64,000 bases of DNA from Microbacterium maritypicum MF109. GTDB taxonomy: Bacteria; Actinomycetota; Actinomycetes; Actinomycetales; Microbacteriaceae. The notes beneath the pieces were generated by a model. It saw only the letters and a program-made list of their open reading frames with translations, did not search any database and was not told where the DNA came from. Position numbers and translations under genes: made by a program. Shown one piece after another: positions 50,907-59,689 of the stretch. Position 1 is the first letter of the stretch; every line of letters starts with the position of its first letter. The stretch covers positions 496,001 to 560,000 of the forward strand of contig NZ_ATAO01000206.1 of NCBI RefSeq assembly GCF_000455825.1, written 5' to 3'.

Positions 50907-52343
50907 TCAGTCCGCCCGGATCGTGCGGTCACGGTAGACGAGGTCGCGCACGTCGACCATCCCGCCATTGACGTACAGCTTGACTTCCTGCCCGGGGCGG
51001 CGCGTCATCCGGCTGCTCAGGGCGATGTCGTCAACGTACAGCACGCACACGTCGTCATCCACGATCAGCGTCACCTCGTGCACCGAGCCGGCCGGCTGCG
51101 CCACCGGACGCGACAGGCCGACGTTCTGCAGCTGGAACCAGGGGTAGTTGGGCATCATGTCGAATCGCACACGGTGCTCACCCGGGCTGAACAGGTAGAC
51201 GTACCCCTGATCGGCGTCGCTGTTCTCGTACAGCTTCAGACCGAACTCGAACGTGTCGTCGACAAACTCCATGGTGAAGTCCACTCGGAACCTCGTGGAC
51301 GATTCGGCCACCACGATCTCTTCGGCGTAGCCGTCGTCGCGCGAGAGGACAAGCGATCGAGGCTCGGCATCCGGCGCCTCGAACGCGCCGTCGAGCAGCT
51401 CGGGGTTCGGGCGCACGCCGAGGGTGCCGTCAGGTCGCTGCACGACGTCGTGCGCGACGAGGTTCCCGCCCCATACCCACGGGTCCAGGTCGTCGCCGTG
51501 CGCGCGCGTCGGGTTCCAGCCGAAGATGACGCGTCGGCCATCGACATCCACGGTTCGTGCCGCATAGAAGGCCCGACCGTCGAAGCAGTCGTCCTGCGGG
51601 GCGATCCACGGCCCGTCGGCGCTGCGGCTCATGCGATAGCGCGTGCGGCGCTGGTCGTCGTACTCGGAGTACAGGAGGTACCACCAGTCGCCGATGCGGA
51701 AGAGGTCGGGCATCTGCAGCAAGTGGTGCGTGTGGGGAGACCAGAGCACCTTCTCGAAGCTCCACGTCCGCAGGTCGGTGGAGCGGTACTCCAAGAGGCA
51801 GCCGCGGCGCACGCGCGGTCCGGAGTCGTGACGGCCTGCCACGAGCAGCCGGTACGCCCCGAGGTCGGGATCGAAGACGACCACCGGGTCGCGGAAGTAG
51901 TTCTTTTCGAATCCGTCCGGACTGTGCATCGTGAGCTCGCGGTGCTTCGTCCACTCGATGCCGTCGGGGCTCGTCGCGATCCGGAAGGTCTCGGCCGGCG
52001 CCTCGGTGTCGTCGAAAGCGCGGTTCGCGCCCGTGTAGAACGCCCAGAAGCTTCCCTCGGCGTGGATGACCGAGCCCGCGAAGAGGAAGCGTTCGGCCCC
52101 GTCGGGGTCACCCTTGTGCAGCACTTCGCCGAAGTCGACACCCGAGCGCAGGTCGTCCGTCAGGAAGAGCGACCACCCGAAGGGCGCCCCGTTGGGGTAT
52201 GGCGCGGGGTCGCGCCGGTCGCACTGGTAGTACACGTAGAACCGGCCGTCGTGGTAGCACGGCATCGGGTCGCCGAGCCACCCGTCCTCGGGGCGGTAGA
52301 AAAGCACGTCGGCTGCGGTCGTCGGTTCGAGGATGTCGGTCAT
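50907..52343 (-). CDS. GH32-like protein lacking the acid/base Glu, locus E
   Basis: 478 residues, related to the protein at 43309. GWLGDPMPCYHDGRFYVYYQ holds the nucleophile Asp25 and NYFRDPVVV the RDP Asp152. At the acid/base position HLLQMPDLF has Gln210, where the paralogue has Glu201 (MHEMPDLF) and GH32 enzymes have Glu. The C-terminal sandwich has LYVDDIALSSRM. No signal peptide. It may use an activated substrate, act as a transferase, or bind rather than cleave. It ends the locus E importer operon, five bases after a permease. Confidence 0.8.
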   Translation of the reverse strand: MTDILEPTTAADVLFYRPEDGWLGDPMPCYHDGRFYVYYQCDRRDPAPYPNGAPFGWSLFLTDDLRSGVDFGEVLHKGDPDGAERFLFAGSVIHAEGSFWAFYTGANRAFDDTEAPAETFRIATSPDGIEWTKHRELTMHSPDGFEKNYFRDPVVVFDPDLGAYRLLVAGRHDSGPRVRRGCLLEYRSTDLRTWSFEKVLWSPHTHHLLQMPDLFRIGDWWYLLYSEYDDQRRTRYRMSRSADGPWIAPQDDCFDGRAFYAARTVDVDGRRVIFGWNPTRAHGDDLDPWVWGGNLVAHDVVQRPDGTLGVRPNPELLDGAFEAPDAEPRSLVLSRDDGYAEEIVVAESSTRFRVDFTMEFVDDTFEFGLKLYENSDADQGYVYLFSPGEHRVRFDMMPNYPWFQLQNVGLSRPVAQPAGSVHEVTLIVDDDVCVLYVDDIALSSRMTRRPGQEVKLYVNGGMVDVRDLVYRDRTIRAD

Positions 52344-52348
52344 TCAGG

Positions 52349-53209
52349 TCACTCCTTCGTCGCGCCGTCTGCGAGGCCGGCGATCATGTACTTGTTGAGC
52401 AGGATGTAGGCCAGCAGCGCGGGCAGCACGCTGAAGGCGATAGCGGAGAACATCGGTCCCCAATCGACCAGCCCCTCCGCGCCGATGAAGTCGTTCAAGC
52501 CGAGCACGAGCGTGAGATTGTTGCGCGAGCTGATGAACGTGTAGGCGAACAGGTACTCGTTCCACGCGAAAATGGCACGCAGGATCGCGATCGTGATGAG
52601 CACGTTCCGCGACAGGGGCAGGATGATCGTCCAGAAGATCCGGCCGGCGCTGGCTCCATCGATAACCGCCGCCTCGATGATGCCCTCGTCGAGTTCGCGG
52701 AAGAACCGCAGCAGCAGGAACACCGAGAACGGCATGCCGAACGCGACCATCGGGATGATGACGCTCCAGTACGTGTTCAGCAGGTCGGTCTTGGCGTAGG
52801 TGAGGAACAGCGGCAGCAGTACGACCTGGTAGGGGATCATCAGGCCGAGCATGAAGAGGGCTTCGATTGGTCGCCGGGTGCGGAAGCGGAAGAACGACAG
52901 CGGATAGGCGACCATCGCCGACAGCAGCAGCGTCGCGATCACCGTGATCACGGTGATGATCAGGCTGTTGAGGAAGAACCGCGGGAAGCCGCTCTCGAAC
53001 ACGCGCACATAGTTGTCGAACGAAGGGAACATCCCCTGATCGCCCGCGTCGCGCGAAGGGGTGACGCTGCCGATCAGTGTGTACAGCAGGGGCGAGACGA
53101 AGCTGGCGAGCGCGAGGAGCGCGGCGATCGTGATGACGATCAGCACGAGCGCTCGGCGCGGGGTCCAGCGGCGACGTGTCGACCGAATGGGCAGGGTGGT
53201 CGTGGTCAT
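52349..53209 (-). CDS. Sugar ABC permease (MalG type), locus E
   Basis: 286 residues, six spans, EAA loop IIEAAVIDGASAGRIFWTII. ATG 53209 overlaps the preceding permease stop by ATGA. ATPase not encoded here. Confidence 0.9.
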   Translation of the reverse strand: MTTTTLPIRSTRRRWTPRRALVLIVITIAALLALASFVSPLLYTLIGSVTPSRDAGDQGMFPSFDNYVRVFESGFPRFFLNSLIITVITVIATLLLSAMVAYPLSFFRFRTRRPIEALFMLGLMIPYQVVLLPLFLTYAKTDLLNTYWSVIIPMVAFGMPFSVFLLLRFFRELDEGIIEAAVIDGASAGRIFWTIILPLSRNVLITIAILRAIFAWNEYLFAYTFISSRNNLTLVLGLNDFIGAEGLVDWGPMFSAIAFSVLPALLAYILLNKYMIAGLADGATKE

Positions 53210-54087
53210 CGGGCGACCTTCCGATCGGTCGAGCGGGTGATAACGAAGCCGAGCACCATCGACATGACGACGATGAGCATCGCGATCGCGCTGCCGTACC
53301 CGTAGTTCTGGTTCTGGAAGAGCTGCTTGTACATGTAGAGCGACTGCACCTCGGACGAGCTGATCGGTCCGCCGGCGGTCAACAGTGCGGGGATGTCGTA
53401 GGCGCGCAGGGCGTCGTTGAGCACGAGGAACGCGACGGCGCCGACGATCGGCAGTATGTAGGGGATCTGGATGCTGACGAAAGCGCGGAACGAGCCCGCA
53501 CCGTCGATGCGTGCCGCCTCCATGAGGGTCGGCGGCACGTTCAGCAGCGCGGCGTAGAAGATCAGCATGTAGATGGGCACGTCGCGGTAGCTGGTGATGA
53601 GCGCGACCATCGCGAGCGAGGTATCGGGGTTTGTCAGCCATTCCAGATCGATCCACGCGGGATTAATCTGTGCGAGCAGCGAGTTCACGATCCCCGGCGG
53701 CCGCACCGAGAGGAAGATCTTGAACATCTGCGCCATCGCCGCCGTCGAGACGATGATCGGCACGCAGTAGAGCACGACCAGGGTCTGGCGGAACACGTAG
53801 ATCTTGGTCAGGAGCCACGCGAGCAGAAGGCCCCCGCCAACGACGAGCACGAGCTCCGCCACAGTGAGCAGCAGCGTGTTGACGATCGCGTTGCCCAGCG
53901 CGGCATCCGTGAACATTCGCACGTAGTTTTCGACGCCGACGAACTGCGGATCGCCGATGCCGCTCCAATCCACGAGCGAGTAATACGCCGACGAGCCGAT
54001 CGGTACGAGGACCGTCACGATGTAGAGGAGCAGCCCGGGGATCAGGAACCACAGGAGGGTGCTTCTTTTCTGGAGTAGTCGATGCAT
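53206..54087 (-). CDS. Sugar ABC permease (MalF type), locus E
   Basis: 293 residues, six spans, EAA loop LMEAARIDGAGSFRAFVSIQ. Ninety bases separate it from the binding-protein gene, including a strong hairpin. Confidence 0.9.
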   Translation of the reverse strand: MHRLLQKRSTLLWFLIPGLLLYIVTVLVPIGSSAYYSLVDWSGIGDPQFVGVENYVRMFTDAALGNAIVNTLLLTVAELVLVVGGGLLLAWLLTKIYVFRQTLVVLYCVPIIVSTAAMAQMFKIFLSVRPPGIVNSLLAQINPAWIDLEWLTNPDTSLAMVALITSYRDVPIYMLIFYAALLNVPPTLMEAARIDGAGSFRAFVSIQIPYILPIVGAVAFLVLNDALRAYDIPALLTAGGPISSSEVQSLYMYKQLFQNQNYGYGSAIAMLIVVMSMVLGFVITRSTDRKVAR

Positions 54088-54120
54088 GGGGTCTTTCCGG
54101 CCGAACGAAAGCAGGGGGTG

Positions 54121-54154
54121 CGCGCCCGGCGAACGACAGCGAACGCCGGGCGCG
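54121..54154 (-). terminator. Intra-operon hairpin after the locus E binding protein
   Basis: CGCGCCCGGCG (54121-54131) pairs with CGCCGGGCGCG (54144-54154). Same placement as the hairpin at 31488-31523, so it probably sets the binding-protein to permease ratio. Confidence 0.72.
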
Positions 54155-54178
54155 CGAGTTAGACAGCGGGGGTGGACC

Positions 54179-55477
54179 TCACTGATTGGCGATGGCCGCG
54201 TCGACGGCCTCGAGGAACGCGTCAGGCGTCGTCTGGTCGGCGATGAGACGGTTGGCCTCGTCGCCCATGGTGGTCAGCACCTCGGGGTCGAGCTTGTCGT
54301 CCCACGAGACCCATCCCGTGGTCTGGTTCTGGATCTCGGTTCCCAGGTCCACTAGGACGGGAGGCAGCGCGTCGGCGGGGATCGGGGTGTCGAACCACGA
54401 CAGCAAGCCCTGTTCGTACAGCACCTCGTCGATGTGGGCGAGGTAGTAGTCGAAGAAGTCGCGGAACGACTCGTCGGCCTCGTAGCTCTCGGCGTTTAGC
54501 GCGATACCCTTGCCGCCGTGCACCGGGAAGGTGCTCCCGGTGCTCTCCTTCTCGTCGCCGTCGACCGGGATGCCGAAGTAGCCCACGGTGCCGGCGTCGT
54601 ACTGCTCGGCGAAGGTCGCGGCGAAGTTGGTGTTGCCGTAGGTGATCGCACCCTCGCCCGACGAGAAGGCGTCGAGGGCGTCGCCCAAAGTCATGTTCTG
54701 GAAGCCGGGCACGAAGTACCCGCCCGTGCCCAGGTCGTGGAGGAGTTCTGCTCCGGCGCGCCCGAGCGGACCGTCCGAGAACGTCTGGTCGCCGCTCTGC
54801 ACGGCGTCGATAAACTCGCCTCCCGATGTCGTCCATGCCGGGAACGACAGAAAGCGCAGCAGCATGACGCTGTCGGCTCCACGCAGCACGTAGGGGGTCA
54901 CGCCCGCGTCGGCCAGCGTCTGGCAGGCGTCGAGGAAGTCCTCCCACGTCTCGGGCACGTCGATCCCGTGCTGTTCGAAGAGGTCTTTGCGGTAGAGGAA
55001 CATCTCGCCCCCGCGGTAGGAGGGCACCATGTATAGGTTGCCGTCGGGCGAGACGAAGAAGTCTTCGAGCGCGGCGTTCATCTGGTCGTAGACGTCGGCA
55101 TCGGTGAGCACCTCGGTCATGTTCACGAGCTTGCCCTGGCTGATCAGCTCGTCGGCGATGGGTCCGTTGGCAAGGCTGAACATGTCAGGCAGGGTGTCGG
55201 CGACGAGGTACATCCGCAGCTTCTTCCACAGGTCGTCGGTGTCGGTGATGGTCTCGTACTCGACCTCAAACTCGGCATCCACCTCGTCCTGGTACATCGC
55301 GACGATCTGCTCCAGCGCGCGGAACTCGCCCGTGTCGGGACCCGACCCGGTCAGGATGCGTAGCGGCTCGCCCTCGGTTCGCTGGCCGCCTCCGGCAGAG
55401 CCGCAGGCAGCCAGGGAGGCGATCGTCGCGGCGGTGATAAAGGCGGCGACGACGCTGGCGGTTTTCGTTCTTCTCAT
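54179..55477 (-). CDS. Sugar-binding lipoprotein, locus E
   Basis: 432 residues. Signal peptide and lipobox SLAACGS, then a family-1 solute-binding protein (EQIVAMYQDEVDAEFEVEYE; GGEMFLYRKDLFEQHGIDVP). ATG 55477, with GAGGAACTC upstream. It follows the LacI gene by 55 bases on the same strand, so the regulator may be co-transcribed. Confidence 0.9.
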   Translation of the reverse strand: MRRTKTASVVAAFITAATIASLAACGSAGGGQRTEGEPLRILTGSGPDTGEFRALEQIVAMYQDEVDAEFEVEYETITDTDDLWKKLRMYLVADTLPDMFSLANGPIADELISQGKLVNMTEVLTDADVYDQMNAALEDFFVSPDGNLYMVPSYRGGEMFLYRKDLFEQHGIDVPETWEDFLDACQTLADAGVTPYVLRGADSVMLLRFLSFPAWTTSGGEFIDAVQSGDQTFSDGPLGRAGAELLHDLGTGGYFVPGFQNMTLGDALDAFSSGEGAITYGNTNFAATFAEQYDAGTVGYFGIPVDGDEKESTGSTFPVHGGKGIALNAESYEADESFRDFFDYYLAHIDEVLYEQGLLSWFDTPIPADALPPVLVDLGTEIQNQTTGWVSWDDKLDPEVLTTMGDEANRLIADQTTPDAFLEAVDAAIANQ

Positions 55478-55532
55478 CTTTGAGTTCCTCTCGGGTGACA
55501 TGTGTGGCGGAGCGGGTGGGTGGACGCCGGCA

Positions 55533-56570
55533 TCATGCCGGCGGGATCTCGCCACTGCCCCGAGTGACGAGTCGAACAGGAACGACGTGGGTCGCCCTGG
55601 CGGAGCGGTCGCCGTCGAGCCGCGCGAACAGCCGCTCGGCGGCGAGGGATCCAATCCGCTGGGAATCCTGGGCGATGACCGTGATGGCGGGGACGAGAAG
55701 ATCGGCGAGCACGATGTCGTCGAAACCCACGAGCGCGACGTCGTTGTGCATATCGAGGGCGCGCAGAGCGCGGATGGTGCTGATCGTGATCGAATTCTGC
55801 GCGCTGAACAGTGCCGTGGGCCGATCGGTTCCGCTCATCAGCGCGCGCACCGCGTTCTCGACGGCGTCGGCGCTGTGCAGCTCGGTGACCACGGTGGCCG
55901 CCGCCGTGGGAATCCCCGCGTTGCCGAGCGACTCGCGGAATCCGGCGAGGCGCTGCTGCGTGGACTGGAGCGTCGTGAGGTCGCCGAGGAAGGCGATGCG
56001 GCGGTGGCCGCGCTCGATCAGATGCGATGCCGCCATGCGCGCACCCCCGGCGTGATCGCTCACGACCGCGTCGGCGTCGACGCCGAGCGGTTCGCGATCG
56101 ATGAACACCATCGGCGTGCCGTACTTCTGCTCGGTGCGCAGGTAGGACTGGTCGCGCGAGACCGGCGCGGCGATCAGCCCGTCGACGCGACGGCGCAACA
56201 GCCCCTCGACGACCCGGGGCTCGCGCACGGGGAGGTCGTCGGTGCTCGAGGCGAGCACGGCGACGCCGCGAGCGACCGCCGCGTCTTCGATGGCACGGTG
56301 TACCGCGGCGGAGAACGGGTTGTCGACGTTGTTGATGGCGAGCCCGATGGTCTCGCTCCGGTGGCCGCTGCGCCGGAGGCTCCCCGCGCGCGGATCGGGG
56401 CGGTAACTCAACTGCTCGATCGCTTCGCGCACACGCTGCTGGACGAGGGGCGAGACGCGAGGCTCGTCGTTGATCACGCGCGAGACGGTCTTGCTGCTCA
56501 CGCGAGCGAGGGCCGCGACGTCGCTCATGGTCGGACGGCGGGCAACCTGATCCTTGCGTGAATCCTTCAC
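55533..56570 (-). CDS. LacI-family regulator, locus E
   Basis: 345 residues. HTH TMSDVAALARVSSKTVSRVI, hinge DPRAGSLRRSGHRSETIG, sensor domain ending VGFDDIVLADLLVPAITVIA. An 18-bp palindrome lies 14 bases upstream of the start, indicating autoregulation and control of the importer downstream. Confidence 0.9.
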   Translation of the reverse strand: MKDSRKDQVARRPTMSDVAALARVSSKTVSRVINDEPRVSPLVQQRVREAIEQLSYRPDPRAGSLRRSGHRSETIGLAINNVDNPFSAAVHRAIEDAAVARGVAVLASSTDDLPVREPRVVEGLLRRRVDGLIAAPVSRDQSYLRTEQKYGTPMVFIDREPLGVDADAVVSDHAGGARMAASHLIERGHRRIAFLGDLTTLQSTQQRLAGFRESLGNAGIPTAAATVVTELHSADAVENAVRALMSGTDRPTALFSAQNSITISTIRALRALDMHNDVALVGFDDIVLADLLVPAITVIAQDSQRIGSLAAERLFARLDGDRSARATHVVPVRLVTRGSGEIPPA

Positions 56571-56584
56571 GTCTGCTCCTTCGC

Positions 56585-56602
56585 GATGACACCGATGTCA
56601 TC
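56585..56602 (-). promoter_or_regulatory. LacI-type operator of locus E
   Basis: GATGACA-CCGA-TGTCATC is a perfect 7-bp inverted repeat with a CG-containing centre, directly upstream of the regulator. The next 300 bases (56603-56920) hold only a decayed 5' end of an IS element. Confidence 0.75.
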
Positions 56603-56929
56603 ATCGACAGAAACGCTGCGAGATGTCAAGCCTATTTTTAGCTCCTCATCTGCATTTTGCTCTACACCCTCCGGACCATGACATCGATAAACTCCCGGTC
56701 GGCCACCGAATCGCTGTCGGACAGGATCCGGCGCTCGTATCGCGGCGGCAAATCCGTCGTCGAAGTGGCCTGTTGCGACGCCCCTTGATCATTAGCGCTC
56801 GCGCAGCGTCCTATGTGGGCACTTCCGTCCGCTGAGCACCGCCTGCGTACGCGGACGCCTCGTCGGCGAAGACCACTGAGATCCTCGATGGCGCAGCCTG
56901 GCCACCCGCTACGACATCGCGGAGCTCGA

Positions 56930-57891
56930 CCGCCACTACCGGAAATAGTCGCGTTCACCGACGCGAACAAAGACGACCTGGTCGACGGTCGCCGGCTCGG
57001 AGTCGAGCTCATCTGCAGACTGCTGCAGATGGCCCCGAGCAGCTACTACGCGACCAAGACCCGCACCCCGTCCGCTCGCGCGGTGCGGGATGTGGAGTTG
57101 GTCCCGCGGCTGGTCCAGCTGTGGGAGAGCAACTACCGGGTCTACGGAGTCCGCAATCTGTGGAAGGCAGCCCGGCGGGCGGGGATCGTGATCGGCCGCA
57201 ACCAGACCGCGAGGCTGATGAAGGTGGCGGATATCGAGGGCGCGAGGCGGTCGAAGAAGGTGAAGACGACGAGGTCGGATCCGGCGTCGTCGCGGCATCC
57301 GGATCTGGTGCAGCGGGAGTTCACCGCGACCGCACCGAACCGGCTCTGGGTCACCGATCTGACATTCGTGCCGACCTGGGCGGGCGTCGCCTACGTGTTC
57401 TTCATCATCGACGCGTTCAGCAGGATGATCGTGGGGTGGCGGTGCGCGTCACACATGCGCACCGAGATGGTCCTCGACGCGATCGAGATGGCCCGCTGGT
57501 CGCGCGGCGCCCGGCACGAGAATCTGCGGTGTCACAGCGATGCCGGATCTCAATTCACTTCCATCCGCTACGGCGAACGCCTCGCAGAAATCGGCGCCAC
57601 GCCGTCGATCGGGGGACGGTCGGCGACAGCTATGACTGCGAGCATCATGGTGTCAACGCCCTCGCCGAGACTGTGAACGGCTACTGCAAGGCAGAACTCG
57701 TCCGCGGACCCGCGCGGCCAGGGCCGTGGAAGACGGTCGAAGACCTTGAGCTCGCGACGCTCGGGGGGGTGCACTGGCACAACACGCAGCGCCTCCACGG
57801 CTATCTCGGCGACGTCCCGCCCGCCGAGATCGAGAACGCGTTCTATGCTGTCCCCAACGACCGCAATCTGCTGGTCGGACCCAAGCGTTGA
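56930..57891 (+). pseudogene. IS3-family transposase OrfB, broken near the C-terminus
   Basis: Reads IVAFTDANKDDLVDGRRLGV, RVYGVRNLWKAARRAGI, LWVTDLTFVPTWAGVAYVFF (first Asp), RCHSDAGSQFTS (second Asp) to EIGATPSIG. There, five G instead of three shift the frame, and the remainder NALAETVNGYCKAELVRGP (catalytic Glu), VHWHNTQRLHGYLGDVPPAE ends at 57891. An extra 18 bases (CEHHGV) also sit before NALAE. The start and OrfA are missing. It lies directly against a truncated PQ-loop gene. Confidence 0.85.
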
Positions 57892-57892
57892 A

Positions 57893-58039
57893 GATTACGA
57901 GCCACTGTGTTCCTGATGAAACCCCGGCGAGAGCTGTGGGGGTATTCCGATTCACCCAGGTCCGCTGAGCCTGGGGCAGAAACAACAGGAACGAGATCAC
58001 CGATGCGAAGAGCCCAATAGTCTCTATCAGAAGTTCCAA
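57893..58039 (-). pseudogene. PQ-loop (SWEET-like) membrane protein, 3' end lost to an IS
   Basis: From TTG 58039 the reverse strand reads ELLIETIGLFASVISFLLFL then PQAQRTWVNRNTPTALAGVS and GTQWLVIFNA, the first PQ-loop repeat of small SemiSWEET-like transporters. The frame then enters the antisense of the IS3 relic. About half of the expected ~90 residues remain. Whether it once moved sugar is not known. Confidence 0.6.
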
Positions 58040-58069
58040 TACCCGCCCCTTCCCGGCATCGCGCCCATG

Positions 58070-59485
58070 TCAGAGCCCGCGCGCCACCGCGGCGCCCATC
58101 GCCAGGCAAGCTCGCTGGGTCTCAGGCCGGAGTGCGTCGAACCGCAGGACACCGTTCACGATCGCGGGGTCGAACGGGATGTGGACGACCTCTCGGACCA
58201 TGCCCGCGAACCCCTCCTTGATCTTCGCGATCTCTGCGGCCTTCGCGTGCGGGTCGGCCTGCGTGATGACGACGACGGCGTTCTCCGCGAGCTCCGCGGC
58301 CGCACCTCCTTGGTCCGTGAGCGCCTCCAGTAGGAGCGCTGCCGCCTCGGCGTGGTCGGCCCGCGTGGTCGTGGGCACGACGAGCTGGTCGGTGAGGTCG
58401 ATCATGCGTCGCCACATCGGATCGGACTCGTCGTTGCCGCTGTCCATGATGATCATCCGGTAGTACTTCGAGAGCACCTGATGGATGTGGTCCACATCTC
58501 TCGGTTCCACGCGCTGGCGGTCGGCGAGGTCCGTGGGCTTGGACCGAAGGATGTCGTACTGGTCGTCAGGCTGATGATGGACGTAGTGCGCGAGATCGGC
58601 TGACCGCGTTTCCGTGGAGAGCAAATACGGCACCTGCGGGAGCAGGTCCAGGATCGTCGCGTCGTGCGGACCAGATGCGGTACGCCAGCCGAGGGTCCCG
58701 CGGAACTGGTTGTTGTCCCAGGCGACGATTCCAGCCCCGCCCCACTTCGCGAAAACAGCGGCGAGGAGGATCGAGACTGGGGTCTTTCCGGCTCCTCCCT
58801 TGCCGTTCGCGACGGCCATGGTGCGAGGACCGGGCCAGTGCTGCGAGACGCACTGCAGATCGGCCCGGCGTGCGGTCTCCGCCTGCGATGGCTTCAGGCG
58901 GATTCCGAACCGGGCGAGGAACCCTCGCAGCCCTTCGTCTGCCGGCGGCTGGACCGCGGGTGCGGCGATGAACGACTCTCGCCGCGTCCGCTGTTCACGG
59001 CGGGTTGTCGACGTGCCATCGACTGGCGCGGGCGCGGGCGCGACCGGGGCGGGTGCAGGACGCTGGACTGGCTGGACCGGGTCGCGATCTGGGTCTCGGC
59101 GCCAGGTGCTTCGTGCTGGGGGTCGCTCGTGCAGCGGCGCCCGGGCCGGGAGTTCGTAGATCGGAGCGATGCTCTCCGCCTGCGGCGTGGAGGCGGCCTC
59201 TGCGACAGGCTCTTCCCGCGGGGGCTCAGGTGCCGTCGTGGCTTCGACGACCTCGACCGCACCGTTCGGCTGCACGACGAGCTCCCAAGTACCGTCTGGA
59301 TCGGTGGACCGGAATGGAACCGGCGATCCCAGTTGGCGAGCGTGCTCGATCACGCGATCGACGATGACCTGACGTGCTGTGTCCGGGTCGTCTTCACGTA
59401 CCTGCGCCGGCACGCCGTCGATGACGTACCGCCCGGTGCCATCGGCCAGGATGACCGCCGTCGCTGTGCCTGCTTCGATGCTCAT
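58070..59485 (-). CDS. ParA/MinD-like ATPase with N-terminal domain
   Basis: 471 residues. Residues 1-80 form a small alpha/beta domain (YVIDGVPAQVREDDPDTARQ), ~85-180 a Pro-rich disordered linker, and 225 onward a SIMIBI ATPase with deviant Walker A ANGKGGAGKTPVS, Walker-B-like MIIMDSGN and VVPTTTRADHAEAA. The usual second Thr of GKTT is Pro (GKTP). Proteins of this form serve plasmid partition, conjugation or type VII-like secretion in actinobacteria. No ParB-like gene is visible. ATG 59485 lies after AGGGGTGG. Confidence 0.82.
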   Translation of the reverse strand: MSIEAGTATAVILADGTGRYVIDGVPAQVREDDPDTARQVIVDRVIEHARQLGSPVPFRSTDPDGTWELVVQPNGAVEVVEATTAPEPPREEPVAEAASTPQAESIAPIYELPARAPLHERPPARSTWRRDPDRDPVQPVQRPAPAPVAPAPAPVDGTSTTRREQRTRRESFIAAPAVQPPADEGLRGFLARFGIRLKPSQAETARRADLQCVSQHWPGPRTMAVANGKGGAGKTPVSILLAAVFAKWGGAGIVAWDNNQFRGTLGWRTASGPHDATILDLLPQVPYLLSTETRSADLAHYVHHQPDDQYDILRSKPTDLADRQRVEPRDVDHIHQVLSKYYRMIIMDSGNDESDPMWRRMIDLTDQLVVPTTTRADHAEAAALLLEALTDQGGAAAELAENAVVVITQADPHAKAAEIAKIKEGFAGMVREVVHIPFDPAIVNGVLRFDALRPETQRACLAMGAAVARGL

Positions 59486-59487
59486 GT

Positions 59488-59689
59488 CGTCCACCCCTGC
59501 GAACAGCCCGCGTACTCGGTCACTGCCGCGGCTCGATCCTGTCGAATGTCGCAGCACCTGTAAGCGCCCAGTCCTGATGCCGGTCTTCGGCGTCAGGACC
59601 CTCGAAGACGTAGACGAGCCCGTCGCTCTCGACGGGCACCTCGATCCGGTGCGTGTTCAACTCGCTCATACCCGTCCACCCCTGCGAAC
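59488..59689. repeat. Repeated 5' leader, 17 bp x 2
   Basis: CGTCCACCCCTGCGAAC (plus strand) occurs at 59488-59504 and at 59673-59689, each time just upstream of a leftward ATGAGC start. It includes the ribosome site AGGGGTGG, so the two genes share a duplicated leader. Confidence 0.7.
59520..59669 (-). CDS. Small protein, 49 aa
   Basis: MSELNTHRIEVPVESDGLVY then VFEGPDAEDRHQDWALTGAA. No known domain. ATG 59669 is supported by a leader identical to that of the ParA-like gene. Probably the first gene of that operon. Confidence 0.55.
   Translation of the reverse strand: MSELNTHRIEVPVESDGLVYVFEGPDAEDRHQDWALTGAATFDRIEPRQ

Noticed and set aside
51078..52409. A 443-codon forward frame over the locus E GH32-like gene
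   Set aside because: Shadow frame; the reverse strand encodes a protein with GH32 motifs.
56662..56800. Short forward frame MTSINSRSATESLSDRIRRS
   Set aside because: About 35 codons, ends before the IS3 relic. It may be the decayed start of a DNA-binding protein, but there is no match to support it.
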